A stretch of 64,000 bases of DNA from Nocardia fluminea (GCF_002846365.1 NZ_PJMW01000002.1:496001-560000), one strand, 5' to 3'. Shown: positions 17,375 to 26,003, numbered from the stretch's first letter. The notes: generated by a model not told the origin, from the letters alone. Numbers and translations are program-made.

Positions 17375-17429
17375 CGGAGTGGCGTACCTGCATCGGCCCA
17401 CAAGGCGCGGTAGCGAGGAGGCGATCACG

Positions 17430-18512
17430 ATGTCGCAGCAGCAGACCTACCCGGTCCAGCTGGTTCAGCCCGACGGGCGCCGGGTGCTCGACAAGGAGCA
17501 CGGCGCGCTGGTCGCCGACGTCGATGCCGGGCGTTTGCGGCAGCTGTACCGGGACATGGTGATCACCCGCCGGATCGATGTCGAAGCGACAGCGCTGCAA
17601 CGCCAGGGCCAGCTCGGACTGTGGCCGCCACTGCTCGGTCAGGAAGCCGCGCAGGTCGGCTCGGCGCACGCCCTGCACCCCGACGACTACGTGTTCTGCT
17701 CCTACCGCGAAACGGCCGTCGCCTATTGCCGCGGCGTCCCGCCCGAGCAGCTCACCGCCCTGTGGCGCGGCGTCTCCCATCACTGCTGGGACCCCGACGA
17801 GGTCAAGATGACCAACGCCAATATCGTCGTCGGATCTCAGGGCCTGCACGCGACCGGTTACGCCTTCGCCGCCCACCTCGACGGCGCCGATATCGCCACC
17901 ATCGCCTATTTCGGCGACGGCGCGACGAGCCAGGGCGACCTGGCCGAGGCACTCGGATTCGCCGCGGCGTGGAGCGCGCCGGTCGTGTTCTTCTGCCAGA
18001 ACAATCAGTGGGCGATCAGCGAACCGGTGTCCGTGCAGAGCCATGTCCCGCTGGTGCGCCGCGCCGACGGCTACGGTATTCCCGGCGTGCAGGTCGACGG
18101 CAACGATGTCCTCGCCGTCCTCGCCGTCACCCGCCGAGCCGTCGAACGCGCCCGCACCGGCGCGGGCCCCACCTTCATCGAGGCGATGACCTACCGGATG
18201 GGCCCGCACACCACCGCCGACGACCCGACGCGTTACCGCACCGCCGCCGACACCGAGTTCTGGGCACAGCGCGACCCCATCGAGCGCGTGCGTCTACTCC
18301 TCGACCGCGAAGGCGACCTGTCCCCCGAGTTCGTCCAGCAGGTCACCGGCGAGGCCGACGAGGTCGCGCGCCGCCTGCGCACCGCGACGATCGAGATGCC
18401 CGACCCCGATCCCGTGCGGATGTTCGACAACGTCTACGCCACCGAGCACCCACTCATGACCGAGGAGCGCCAACAGCTCTCGGCCCACCTCGCCGAAGGA
18501 GCGCAGTCATGA
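17430..18512 (+). CDS. bkdA: 2-oxoacid dehydrogenase E1 component, alpha subunit
   Basis: 360 residues. Thiamine-diphosphate-dependent decarboxylating subunit of a branched-chain 2-oxoacid or pyruvate dehydrogenase complex. Visible features are YRDMVITRRIDVEATALQRQ, LGQEAAQVGSAHAL, and the ThDP motif GDGATSQGDLAEALGFAAAW ending in NNQWAIS. The phosphorylation-loop-like region YRMGPHTTADDPTRYR follows near residue 265. The ATG at 17430 has GAGGAGG at correct spacing. Its stop overlaps the E1 beta start (ATGA). The Lrp neighbour and absence of an E3 gene favour a branched-chain complex, as with mycobacterial bkdABC, but pyruvate cannot be excluded. Confidence 0.88.
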   Translation: MSQQQTYPVQLVQPDGRRVLDKEHGALVADVDAGRLRQLYRDMVITRRIDVEATALQRQGQLGLWPPLLGQEAAQVGSAHALHPDDYVFCSYRETAVAYCRGVPPEQLTALWRGVSHHCWDPDEVKMTNANIVVGSQGLHATGYAFAAHLDGADIATIAYFGDGATSQGDLAEALGFAAAWSAPVVFFCQNNQWAISEPVSVQSHVPLVRRADGYGIPGVQVDGNDVLAVLAVTRRAVERARTGAGPTFIEAMTYRMGPHTTADDPTRYRTAADTEFWAQRDPIERVRLLLDREGDLSPEFVQQVTGEADEVARRLRTATIEMPDPDPVRMFDNVYATEHPLMTEERQQLSAHLAEGAQS

Positions 18513-19483
18513 TCACCACCTTCGCCGCCGCCCTCAATGTCGGCCTGCGCAGGGCGATGGAAGACGACGCCAAGGTCGTCCTGCTCGGCGAGGACATCGG
18601 CAGGCTCGGTGGCGTGTTCCGCGTGACCGACACCTTGCAGAAGGATTTCGGCGAACATCGCGTCATCGACACTCCGCTGGCCGAATCCGGCATCGTCGGA
18701 ACGGCTTTCGGGATGGCCTTGCGCGGATACCGGCCGGTGGTGGAGATCCAGTTCGACGGTTTCGTCTATCCGGCCTTCGACCAGATCGTGTCGCAGGTGG
18801 CCAAGATCCACAACCGGACCGCTGGAAAAGTGAAGGCGCCGTTGACGATCCGTATTCCGTTCGGTGGCGGCATCGGCGCGGTCGAGCACCATTCGGAATC
18901 ACCCGAGGTGTACTTCGCGCATACCGCGGGCCTTCGCGTTGTATCACCCAGTACGCCCGCTGACGCGTATTCGATGATTCGCCAGGCGATCTCACTGGAC
19001 GACCCGGTGATCTTCTTCGAACCGAAACGTCGCTATTGGGACAAGGCCGACGTAGATTTCGAAGGCGAACCGGATCTGCCCCTGCACAAGGCCAGGGTTC
19101 GCACCCGGGGCGCCGACGCCACCGTCGTCGCCTATGGCGGCACCGTCGCCACCGCGCTGACCGCGGCGAAGATCGCCGCCGAGGAAGGACATTCGCTCGA
19201 GGTGATCGACCTGCGCAGTCTCTCCCCGATCGACGTCGACACGATCGCGGAATCGGTGGACAAGACCGGCAGGCTGGTCATCGTGCACGAGGCGCCGGTG
19301 TTCGCCGGGCTCGGCGCCGAGATCGCGGCCCGCGTCACCGAACGCTGCTTCTATCACCTCGAGGCGCCGGTGCTGCGCGTCGGCGGCTACGACATCCCCT
19401 ACCCCCCGGCTAAGCTCGAAAAGCACCACCTGCCCGACCCCGACCGCATTCTGGCGGCGGTCGACCGCTGTCTAGCCGCGTGA
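18509..19483 (+). CDS. bkdB: 2-oxoacid dehydrogenase E1 component, beta subunit
   Basis: 324 residues. Beta subunit that pairs with E1 alpha to form the ThDP active site. Family features are LLGEDIGRLGGVFRVTDTLQ, IDTPLAESGIVGTAFGMALRGYRPV, IRIPFGGGIGAVEHHSESPE and the C-terminal transketolase-like APVFAGLGAEIAARVTE with GGYDIPYPPAKLE. The ATG is embedded in ATGA with the E1 alpha stop, and its own stop overlaps the following GTG, so the three genes form one translationally coupled operon. The HHSESPE histidines correspond to the subunit's active-site region. Confidence 0.9.
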   Translation: MITTFAAALNVGLRRAMEDDAKVVLLGEDIGRLGGVFRVTDTLQKDFGEHRVIDTPLAESGIVGTAFGMALRGYRPVVEIQFDGFVYPAFDQIVSQVAKIHNRTAGKVKAPLTIRIPFGGGIGAVEHHSESPEVYFAHTAGLRVVSPSTPADAYSMIRQAISLDDPVIFFEPKRRYWDKADVDFEGEPDLPLHKARVRTRGADATVVAYGGTVATALTAAKIAAEEGHSLEVIDLRSLSPIDVDTIAESVDKTGRLVIVHEAPVFAGLGAEIAARVTERCFYHLEAPVLRVGGYDIPYPPAKLEKHHLPDPDRILAAVDRCLAA

Positions 19484-20817
19484 CGAAAGGTGCCCTCGTG
19501 CCGGAACCAGCCGCCGACGACGACGGTCATGTTCTCGAGTTCCGCCTCCCCGACCTGGGCGAAGGCCTGGCCGACGGCGACCTCGTGTCCTGGGCCGTCG
19601 CGGTCGGCGACACGGTGGAACTGAACCAGACCATCGCCGAGGTGGAGACCGCGAAAGCGGTGGTCGCACTGCCCTCACCGTTCTCCGGAGTCGTGGTCGA
19701 ATTGCTGGCGCAGCCCGGTGACACCGTGCCGGTCGGCGCACCGCTGATCCGGGTGCGCAACGATCTCGAGGTGTCCGCGCCGCCCACGGCGGAGCCACGC
19801 ACCAATGTGCTGGTCGGCTACGGTCCCGAGGCCGAATCGACCTCGCGGAGAGGGAAAGCCACCCCGTCCATGGCCTCGAACACGCCGAGCACCCATCGCG
19901 CCGCCGCCACCCCCACCGCCCGCAAGCTGGCCAAGGAACTCGGCATCGACCTGTGGTTCGTCGCGGGATCGGGACCGGAGGGCGCGGTCACCGTCGACGA
20001 CGTGCGCTCGGCCGTGCCGGTGACCCAGCCGCGCACCCCCGCCCGCCTCGGCGACGTCGTGCCCGCACCGTCGAACGGACACGTCACCGATGGCGACGGC
20101 CTCATCGAGCCCACCGCCCGTGAAGAACGCACTCCCGTCGCGGGCATCCGTAAACGCACCGCCGCGGCGATGCAGGCCAGTTCGCGCACGATTCCCCAGG
20201 CCAGCACCTTCGTCACCGTCGACTGCACGGCCTCGATGGAACTGCTCGACCACCTGCGCACCACCAAATCCTTCGAGGGCCTCACCCTCACGCCACTGGC
20301 CCTGGTCGCCAAGGCCACGCTGGCGGCGATCGCGGAATACCCGGGGATCAATACCGCGTGGGACGAACAGAACCAGGAGATCGTCACCAAGCACTATGTG
20401 AACCTGGGGATCGCGGTCGCCTCGGAGCGCGGCCTGATGGTGCCCAATCTCAAAGAGGCGCAGACGCTGAGTCTGCGCGAGCTGTGCCGCGAGATCAGCT
20501 GGGCGGCCGACACGGCCCGCTCCGGCAACGCCACCCCCAACGACCTGCGCGGCGGCACCTTCACCCTCACCAACGTGGGCGTCTTCGGTGTCGACGCCGG
20601 CGTCCCGCTGGTGAATCCGGGCGAGGCCGCGATCCTGTGCCTCGGCTCGATCCGCAAGCGCCCCTGGGTTTTCCGTGACGAACTGGCCGTGCGCTGGGTC
20701 ACCACCCTCTGCCTCAGCTTCGACCACCGCATGGTCGACGGCGAACTCGGCGCCCGCTTCCTCGCCACCACAGCGGGTTTCCTGGAGGACCCGTTGACGC
20801 TGCTCAGCCGCATCTGA
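19480..20817 (+). CDS. bkdC: 2-oxoacid dehydrogenase E2 component (dihydrolipoyl acyltransferase)
   Basis: 445 residues. Acyltransferase core that moves the acyl group from lipoyl-lysine to CoA. One lipoyl domain (about 18-95) has the modified lysine in ETAKAVV (K59). An Ala/Pro/Thr-rich linker leads to a peripheral-subunit-binding domain (about 143-180; PTARKLAKELGIDL). The catalytic domain (about 215-445) ends in SFDHRMVDGELG with the HxxxDG motif (H416, D420). The GTG at 19480 overlaps the E1 beta stop (GTGA); another GTG at 19498 is possible. A single lipoyl domain is usual for branched-chain E2. No E3 gene follows, so dihydrolipoamide dehydrogenase is supplied from elsewhere. Confidence 0.9.
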   Translation: MTKGALVPEPAADDDGHVLEFRLPDLGEGLADGDLVSWAVAVGDTVELNQTIAEVETAKAVVALPSPFSGVVVELLAQPGDTVPVGAPLIRVRNDLEVSAPPTAEPRTNVLVGYGPEAESTSRRGKATPSMASNTPSTHRAAATPTARKLAKELGIDLWFVAGSGPEGAVTVDDVRSAVPVTQPRTPARLGDVVPAPSNGHVTDGDGLIEPTAREERTPVAGIRKRTAAAMQASSRTIPQASTFVTVDCTASMELLDHLRTTKSFEGLTLTPLALVAKATLAAIAEYPGINTAWDEQNQEIVTKHYVNLGIAVASERGLMVPNLKEAQTLSLRELCREISWAADTARSGNATPNDLRGGTFTLTNVGVFGVDAGVPLVNPGEAAILCLGSIRKRPWVFRDELAVRWVTTLCLSFDHRMVDGELGARFLATTAGFLEDPLTLLSRI

Positions 20818-20838
20818 GCACGCGTCGGTACCCGGCCG

Positions 20839-20844
20839 TATAGT
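20839..20844 (+). promoter_or_regulatory. Candidate -10 element for the PGY-rich membrane protein gene
   Basis: TATAGT lies about 80 bp upstream of the following ATG, in the gap after the E2 gene. It matches the actinobacterial TANNNT -10 rule. No convincing -35 hexamer is visible 16-18 bp upstream, so this is only a candidate. Confidence 0.3.
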
Positions 20845-20923
20845 TCGGGCCGGTGCGCCCGATCGGACCGCGCACCGTGCAAACGACTTTCGGCAGGTGT
20901 ATCCGAGGAAAATGGGGGGCGTC

Positions 20924-21625
20924 ATGGGGTATCCGTATGGGCAACAGCAAGGTCAGGGCTATCCGCCGGTCGGCCGGCAGCATGGCTACCCCCCGTATGG
21001 CCAAGTTGCTCCCGGGTACGGAACACCGGGCCCCGGCGTTCCCGGCTACGGCGCTCCTGTGCCCGGCTACGGCACTCCCGGATACGCAACGCCCGGCCCC
21101 GGCGCGCCCGGCTACGGCTATCCCCCACCTGCCGCCTCGGGCGCTACCGGGATCATCGCTGCCGTTCTAGCCCTTCTGCTGTCGATGGTTTCCCTTGGCG
21201 GGGCGGTGGTCAGCTATAACACCACGAGCGCTTACGAATGCTCCGGCGGACTCGTCCAGAAGTCGGACGGCACCTTCGGGTGTTCGAGCACGTCGGTCGC
21301 GCCGCTGGTGATGACCTTCGTCGTCATCGGCGCCGCGCTGGGCCTGTTGCTCCTCACCGGCTCTATCCTGCTGTTCCTCCGCAAGACAGCGGGCCGGGTG
21401 ATCGTCATTTCCGTGGCGGTGCTCAGCGCACTCGGGAGCCTCGGCTCCCTCGCGAGCTCCGCGTCGTCCTCGGTGATCTCCGGCGCGAGTATGGCCATCG
21501 GACTCGTCCAAGCCGCGGTCTCGGTCTTGATGCTCAGCCTCGCCGCGGCATCGTCGACCGGGCGCTGGATCCGGGCAGCACAGCAGCGGCCGAACTACCC
21601 GCAGGCCGGTTACCAGCGGTATTGA
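20924..21625 (+). CDS. Membrane protein with Pro/Gly/Tyr-rich repeat N-terminus
   Basis: 233 residues from an ATG preceded by a run of G (GGGGGG) as Shine-Dalgarno. Residues 1-75 are a low-complexity cytosolic tail with repeated PGYG(T/A)P units. Membrane segments follow: one at about 78-105, an extracytoplasmic loop with two cysteines (YECSGG and FGCSST, possible disulfide), then about three more hydrophobic helices to residue ~215. It ends in a short tail with QAGYQRY. Such PGY-tailed small membrane proteins are common in mycolate actinobacteria and have no assigned role. I do not recognise a specific family. Confidence 0.75.
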   Translation: MGYPYGQQQGQGYPPVGRQHGYPPYGQVAPGYGTPGPGVPGYGAPVPGYGTPGYATPGPGAPGYGYPPPAASGATGIIAAVLALLLSMVSLGGAVVSYNTTSAYECSGGLVQKSDGTFGCSSTSVAPLVMTFVVIGAALGLLLLTGSILLFLRKTAGRVIVISVAVLSALGSLGSLASSASSSVISGASMAIGLVQAAVSVLMLSLAAASSTGRWIRAAQQRPNYPQAGYQRY

Positions 21626-21711
21626 ACCCACCCGGGTGATATATCCGACCCGCAACGCCGACGAAACACGACGCTCACTCACGGTAAAAAACGGGGACTA
21701 CAACCTGTGAC

Positions 21712-23118
21712 ATGAGTGAGGCACATCCCGTCGACACCCGGCTGCCGTTCGCTCGGCAACTGGCTTTCGGCATCCAGCACGTCCTGATCATGTACACCGG
21801 TTGCATCACCGTGCCGCTGGTCTTCGGCGCGGCCGCGGGTCTGGACCGGGCCACGATCGCGCTGTTGATCAGTGCTGATCTGCTGGTGGCGGGCATCATC
21901 ACGCTGGTGCAGAGCCTCGGTGTCGGCAAGCTGGCCGGTGCGCGGCTGCCGATCGTCTGCGGCGCTACGTTCGTCGGGCTCAACCCGATGATTTTGATCG
22001 CCAAGGAGTACGGGCTCGACGCCGTGTACGGGTCGATGCTGATCGGCGGTGTGGTCGGGGTGGCGCTGGCGTGGCCGTTCGCGCGGGTCGTTCGCTTCTT
22101 TCCGCCGCTGGTCACCGGCACCGTGCTGACCGTGGTCGGGGTATCGCTGATCGGGGTCGCTGGGGGCCTGATCATCGGGACCGATCCCAAGTCGGCGAGC
22201 TTCGCCTCACCGTCCAGTATCGGGCTGGCGGCGGTGGTTGTGCTGATCGCGGTGGGCTTCGTCTGCCTCGGACGCGGCGTGTGGTCGCAGCTCGGGGTGC
22301 TGATCGCGCTGGTCGCGGGCATCGTGATCGCACTGCCGATGGGTCTGATCACCACCGCCGGGGTCGGCACCGCCGACTGGATCGGCATTCCGCAGCCGTT
22401 CCACTTCGGGTCGCCGCAGTTCCCGGTGACCGCGGTGGTGGCGATGAGCATCGTGATGGCCGTGGTGTTCGCCGAATCCACCGCGAGCATGCTGGCGATC
22501 AGCGAGATCACCGGCAAACCGCTGAGCAGGGGCGATCTCGCGCGCGGCCTGGTGGGCGACGGCCTGTCGGGTGTGCTGGGCGGCATCTTCACCGCCTTCG
22601 TCGACACGATCTTCAATCAGAACGTCGGCGCCGTCTCCACGACGAGGGTCTTCAGCCGGTATGTGACCGCGGTAAGCGGCGCGATCCTGGTGGTGCTGGG
22701 GCTGGTGCCCCGCATCGGCGAGGTCGTCGCCGTGATTCCGAAGCCGGTGGTCGGTGGAGTCGGGCTGGTGCTGTTCGCGACGGTCGCCGTCGTCGGTGTC
22801 ACCACGCTGCTCGAAGCCGATCTGACCGACCGGGTCAACGCCACCGTCGCCGCCACCGCGATCGGCGTCGGACTGCTGCCGGTGTTCACCAAGGACATGT
22901 TCGACAAGTTCCCCACGTCCGCGCAGATCCTGCTGGACAGCGGCGTCACTCTCGGCGCGGCCACCGCGTTCCTGCTGAACCTGGTCTTCAACCACACCTC
23001 CCTCGGCGCGATGGCCCGCGCCGCGATCGTCGAACCGGCCGATACGAAAGAACCCGCCACCGAAGCCGAACCGACGACCACCACCACCACCACCACGAAC
23101 CCCGCCGTCGCCATCTGA
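21712..23118 (+). CDS. NCS2-family purine/pyrimidine permease
   Basis: 468 residues with about 12-14 membrane helices. NCS2 signatures: FGIQHVLIMYTGCITVPL (TM1, with the family QH), VFAESTASMLAI (TM8 substrate-site region with the conserved Glu), and NQNVGAVSTTRVFSRYV (the NxGxxxxTRxxSR signature). It is a proton or sodium symporter for xanthine, uric acid or uracil; the exact base cannot be told. The C-terminus carries an unusual run of threonines (about residues 453-461) after a Pro/Glu-rich stretch. It appears to stand alone, with no purine catabolic genes next to it. Confidence 0.88.
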   Translation: MSEAHPVDTRLPFARQLAFGIQHVLIMYTGCITVPLVFGAAAGLDRATIALLISADLLVAGIITLVQSLGVGKLAGARLPIVCGATFVGLNPMILIAKEYGLDAVYGSMLIGGVVGVALAWPFARVVRFFPPLVTGTVLTVVGVSLIGVAGGLIIGTDPKSASFASPSSIGLAAVVVLIAVGFVCLGRGVWSQLGVLIALVAGIVIALPMGLITTAGVGTADWIGIPQPFHFGSPQFPVTAVVAMSIVMAVVFAESTASMLAISEITGKPLSRGDLARGLVGDGLSGVLGGIFTAFVDTIFNQNVGAVSTTRVFSRYVTAVSGAILVVLGLVPRIGEVVAVIPKPVVGGVGLVLFATVAVVGVTTLLEADLTDRVNATVAATAIGVGLLPVFTKDMFDKFPTSAQILLDSGVTLGAATAFLLNLVFNHTSLGAMARAAIVEPADTKEPATEAEPTTTTTTTTNPAVAI

Positions 23119-23193
23119 CCGAGCCAAAAACCACACCGCGACACCGCCATGACCACACTCCCAGCCCCGCACATCCCGACCCCGAGGAGGGAT

Positions 23194-23304
23194 CGCCGAC
23201 GAAGTCGGCGGTTCGCGCCCGTCCCGTCGATCAGGTGCCGTTGCGTAGGCGACGAAGGAGCAAGCAACGGCACCTGATCGACGGGACCGCCAGGGGCGCG
23301 AACC
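23194..23304. repeat. Large interrupted inverted repeat (hairpin element) in intergenic gap
   Basis: The 227-bp gap between the permease and the SDR gene contains a 24-bp perfect inverted repeat, 23221-23244 against 23264-23287, with a 19-nt loop. Outside it, 11 bp (23210-23220) pair perfectly with 23294-23304, interrupted only by a 6-nt bulge (23288-23293) on the right side. Just to the left, CGCCGAC-GAA-GTCGGCG (23194-23210) forms a further small hairpin. There is no T-run. It may be a terminator/attenuator, or a small mobile palindromic element of the REP or MITE kind. No other copy was noticed in this window. Confidence 0.75.
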
Positions 23305-23345
23305 CGAGCGCGCCAGCGCTCCAAAAACACAGCTACTGTGCGGGG

Positions 23346-24149
23346 ATGGAGATAGCAGGCAAGGTCGCGATCGTCACCGGCGCGGGCGCGGGTATCGGTG
23401 CCGCACTCGCCTATCGCCTCGTCGCCGGTGACGCGCGGGTCGTCGTCGCCGACCTCGACGTGGACAGCGCGAGGAAGGTGGCGGCCGACCTCGGCGACCA
23501 CGCGATCGCGGTCGGTGGCGATGTGGCGAACGAACAGGTCGTGGCCGAACTGATCGCCACCGCCGAGCGCGAATTCGGTCCGGTGGACCTGTATTTCGCG
23601 AACGCGGGCATCGGCGGCGGCCCCGGACTCGACAGCACCGAGGCCCAGTGGGCGAGCACCATCGAGGTGAACGTGATGGCCCACGTGCGGGCCGCGAAAC
23701 TGCTCGTCCCCGGCTGGCTGGAGCGCGGCAGCGGCTATTTCGTCTCCACCGCGTCCGCCGCGGGACTGCTCACCCAAATCGGTTCCGCCCCTTACTCGGT
23801 GACCAAACACGCCGCAGTCGGCTTCGCGGAATGGCTTTCGGTCACCTACGGCGACAAGGGCATTCGTGTGAGCTGCCTGTGCCCGATGGGAGTGGACACT
23901 CAGCTGCTCTCCGGTGCGCTCATCCCCGACGACCCGGAGGCGGGCGCGCTGGCGATCAAGGCCGTGAAGACGGCGGGCGCGGTGCTCTCCCCCGAGGAAG
24001 TGGCCGACACCGTCGTCGAGGCGATGGCCGCCGAACACTTCCTGATCCTGCCGCACCCCGAGGTCTTGCAGATGTACCGCAACAAGGGTTCGGACTACGA
24101 CCGGTGGATTTCCGGCATGCGGCGGTTCCAGGCCGTGCTGCGCGCGTGA
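23346..24149 (+). CDS. Short-chain dehydrogenase/reductase
   Basis: 267 residues of the classical SDR family. The cofactor motif TGAGAGIG lies at residues 11-18, followed by VVVADLD, whose acidic end points to NAD(H) preference. NAG (about residue 84), catalytic Ser in STASAAG (about 137) and YSVTK (Tyr/Lys about 150-154) are all present. The C-terminal region (VADTVVEAMAAEHFLILPHPEV) is common to actinobacterial SDRs of unknown substrate. The gene follows the large hairpin element and precedes a small hypothetical gene. Confidence 0.85.
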   Translation: MEIAGKVAIVTGAGAGIGAALAYRLVAGDARVVVADLDVDSARKVAADLGDHAIAVGGDVANEQVVAELIATAEREFGPVDLYFANAGIGGGPGLDSTEAQWASTIEVNVMAHVRAAKLLVPGWLERGSGYFVSTASAAGLLTQIGSAPYSVTKHAAVGFAEWLSVTYGDKGIRVSCLCPMGVDTQLLSGALIPDDPEAGALAIKAVKTAGAVLSPEEVADTVVEAMAAEHFLILPHPEVLQMYRNKGSDYDRWISGMRRFQAVLRA

Positions 24150-24276
24150 ACCAGGGACGGTGCACCCGAAAAAATTCGGCGAGGTAGCGGCGAGATCGCT
24201 CGATTCCTGCCACGATGGTTTCCTAGCCGACGGTCACGAACCGCTGACCGGCGGAGGTCTACGCGGAGATCCGGCG

Positions 24277-24492
24277 ATGGCGCACCTGATGTACTTCAAG
24301 AAGATTCGCGACGAACTCACCGAGGTCGAGTACCTGTGGGGGCCGAGCCGAGAACAACTCGACTCGTCCCTGGTGATCGACAAGAGGACCTTCGCCGCCC
24401 TACCTGGACCACCCGACTCACCCGCGGGCCAGATCATCCTGCGCGCCCGCCGCGGCAGCGAATGGCCCGAGGTGGGCGTCATCGCGTCCTGA
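24277..24492 (+). CDS. Small hypothetical protein
   Basis: 71 residues from the ATG at 24277, preceded by a GGAG sequence at 24262-24265; a longer in-frame start at 24160 exists. The product begins MAHLMYFKKIRDELTEVEYL and ends in RARRGSEWPEVGVIAS. It is soluble, has no recognisable domain, and would fit a small conserved actinobacterial protein. Function unknown. Confidence 0.45.
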   Translation: MAHLMYFKKIRDELTEVEYLWGPSREQLDSSLVIDKRTFAALPGPPDSPAGQIILRARRGSEWPEVGVIAS

Positions 24493-24552
24493 GCGCTGTA
24501 CCGCGACGGGCGTCGGACATGGCCCCTCGGTAGGCGTGATCGCACTCGAGCG

Positions 24553-24969
24553 CTAGTCGGTGACGAGCTCCGCGGCCGCTGTCCGCACCGCGTCCGGGAT
24601 CGCCACCGGCTTGCGGGTGTCGGCGTCGACATAGACGTGGACGAATTCGCCGGTGGCGGCGAGTTCGAGCCCGTCGTCACCCACCCGGAAGATCGCCAGA
24701 TCGTAGGTGATGCTGGAGTTGCCGAGGCGGGCGATCCGCAGGCCCACCTGGAGCTGGTCGGGAAAGCTCACCGAGCCGTGGAAACGGCACGAGGTCTGTG
24801 CGACGACGCCGAGCGCGGGCAGCTCGGTGATGTCGGTGCCGGTGGCGCGCATCAGCCAGGCGTTCACGGCGGTGTCGAAGTAGGAGTAGTAGGTCACGTT
24901 GTTCACGTGGCCGTACTGGTCGTTGTCGGCCCACCGGGTCGGCATCGGCCACAGGACGGGATAGCTCAT
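24553..24969 (-). CDS. Acyl-CoA thioesterase, 4HBT family hot-dog fold
   Basis: 138 residues forming one hot-dog domain. The active-site region RWADNDQYGHVNN (D15, D17, H21) matches the 4-hydroxybenzoyl-CoA thioesterase-like family. The central SCRFHGSVSFPDQLQVGLRI and terminal GEFVHVYVDADTRKPVAIP are also typical. It hydrolyses an acyl-CoA to free acid and CoA in the cytosol; chain length is unknown. It lies seven bases downstream of the AraC gene on the same strand and is probably cotranscribed with it. Confidence 0.85.
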   Translation of the reverse strand: MSYPVLWPMPTRWADNDQYGHVNNVTYYSYFDTAVNAWLMRATGTDITELPALGVVAQTSCRFHGSVSFPDQLQVGLRIARLGNSSITYDLAIFRVGDDGLELAATGEFVHVYVDADTRKPVAIPDAVRTAAAELVTD

Positions 24970-24976
24970 CGGGCCA

Positions 24977-25909
24977 TCATGCCGCGCTTCCCTGCCGGTG
25001 GTCGCGCGGGCTCACCCCGAAGTGCCGTTTGAAGGCGGTGCTGAGGGCGAAGGCGCTGCCGTAGCCGACCTGGTGCGCGATGGATTCCACCGTCGCGTCG
25101 GATTCGGCCAGCAGATCGGCCGCGAGCGAGAGCCGCCATTCGGTCAAAAAGCTCATCGGCGGTTCCCCGACCAGGTCGCTGAACCGGCGAGCCAGCGCGG
25201 CCCGGGACATGCCGACCGCCTCGGCCAGGGCCACCACCGTCCACGGGTGGGCGGGATTGTGCTGGAGCAGGCGCAGGGCCTTGCCGACCAGCGGGTCGCT
25301 GTAGGCGTGGTACCAGGCGGGGGCGTCGTCGCGGGCGAACCAGGCCCGCAGGGCCGCGATGAGCAGCAGGTCGAGCAGGCGGTCCAGGACGGCGGTCTGC
25401 GCGGGCAGGTCCTTGGTCGCCTCGTCGACGAGCAGATCGAGCAGGCGGGTATCGAGCTCACCGCGCGGCAGCACCGCGACCTGTGGCAGCGCCCGCAGCA
25501 ATCGCCTGCTCACCGCGCCCGCCGACTCGTAGGTTCCGGTGACCATCAACGTCTCGCCGTCGATGTCGGTGCCCCACTGGCGGACGCCCAGACTCAGTGT
25601 CTCGCAGAGGATCTCGCCGTCGGGCGTGGTGGTGATCTGCCCCGGCTGGATGACGACCTGAGGCTCGGTCGCCGGATCGTCGGCCACCGTATACGGCTGC
25701 GGCCCACGGAAAACCGCCACGTCACCCGCGCCGAGTTGCCGCGGCGGCATCGAATCGGTACTGACCCAAGCCTTTCCGCGGATCATCGCGAGCACCGTGA
25801 GCGGGGCTTCGTCCTGTACGCGCAGCGACCACGGCGGGTTCAGCAGCGAACACATGAGGAACGCACCGCGGGCGCGTGGACCTTCGAGCAGACCGGCTAA
25901 CGCATCCAC
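24977..25909 (-). CDS. AraC-family regulator with cupin_6 sensor domain
   Basis: About 310 residues. The N-terminal cupin-like domain (residues ~1-180) has the AraC cupin_6 pattern: LSGLLEGPRARGAF-like start, WSLRVQDEAPLTVLAMIRG, QLGAGDVAVFRGPQPY. The C-terminal AraC DNA-binding domain (about 205-305) has HPWTVVALAEAVGMSRAALA and VESIAHQVGYGSAFALSTAF with FGVSPRDHR. I use the GTG at 25909; the longer ATG start at 25963 would include a direct-repeat operator within the coding region. It is divergent from an NAD(P)-binding protein gene, the arrangement commonly seen for this regulator type. Confidence 0.85.
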   Translation of the reverse strand: MDALAGLLEGPRARGAFLMCSLLNPPWSLRVQDEAPLTVLAMIRGKAWVSTDSMPPRQLGAGDVAVFRGPQPYTVADDPATEPQVVIQPGQITTTPDGEILCETLSLGVRQWGTDIDGETLMVTGTYESAGAVSRRLLRALPQVAVLPRGELDTRLLDLLVDEATKDLPAQTAVLDRLLDLLLIAALRAWFARDDAPAWYHAYSDPLVGKALRLLQHNPAHPWTVVALAEAVGMSRAALARRFSDLVGEPPMSFLTEWRLSLAADLLAESDATVESIAHQVGYGSAFALSTAFKRHFGVSPRDHRQGSAA

Positions 25910-25918
25910 CACTCCACA

Positions 25919-25944
25919 GTAGACGACAACCCGTAGACGACAAC
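25919..25944. promoter_or_regulatory. Direct-repeat operator, probably for the AraC regulator
   Basis: GTAGACGACAAC occurs twice in tandem (25919-25930 and 25933-25944), separated by two bases, giving a 14-bp period. AraC proteins bind direct repeats, and this pair sits just upstream of the regulator start and about 60 bp before the divergent NmrA-like gene. It is therefore a good candidate for autoregulation and for control of the divergent gene. Confidence 0.55.
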
Positions 25945-26003
25945 GCATGTTCGTGAGCGGCACGACGATGTCGCCTCAGCCCGCGCGACGGTGTACTTAT
26001 CTC

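Noticed and set aside
17259..18209. Long extension of the Lrp gene upstream
   Set aside because: Would overlap most of the E1 alpha gene on the opposite strand; the family begins at 17258.
17621..18508. Forward frame running through E1 alpha into E1 beta
   Set aside because: Only the part from 18509 is real; the upstream part is out of frame with E1 alpha and Arg/Pro rich.
23050..23110. Poly-Thr codon run at the end of the NCS2 permease as possible slippage site
   Set aside because: ACC repeats in a hydrophilic tail; frame is intact and no second frame follows.
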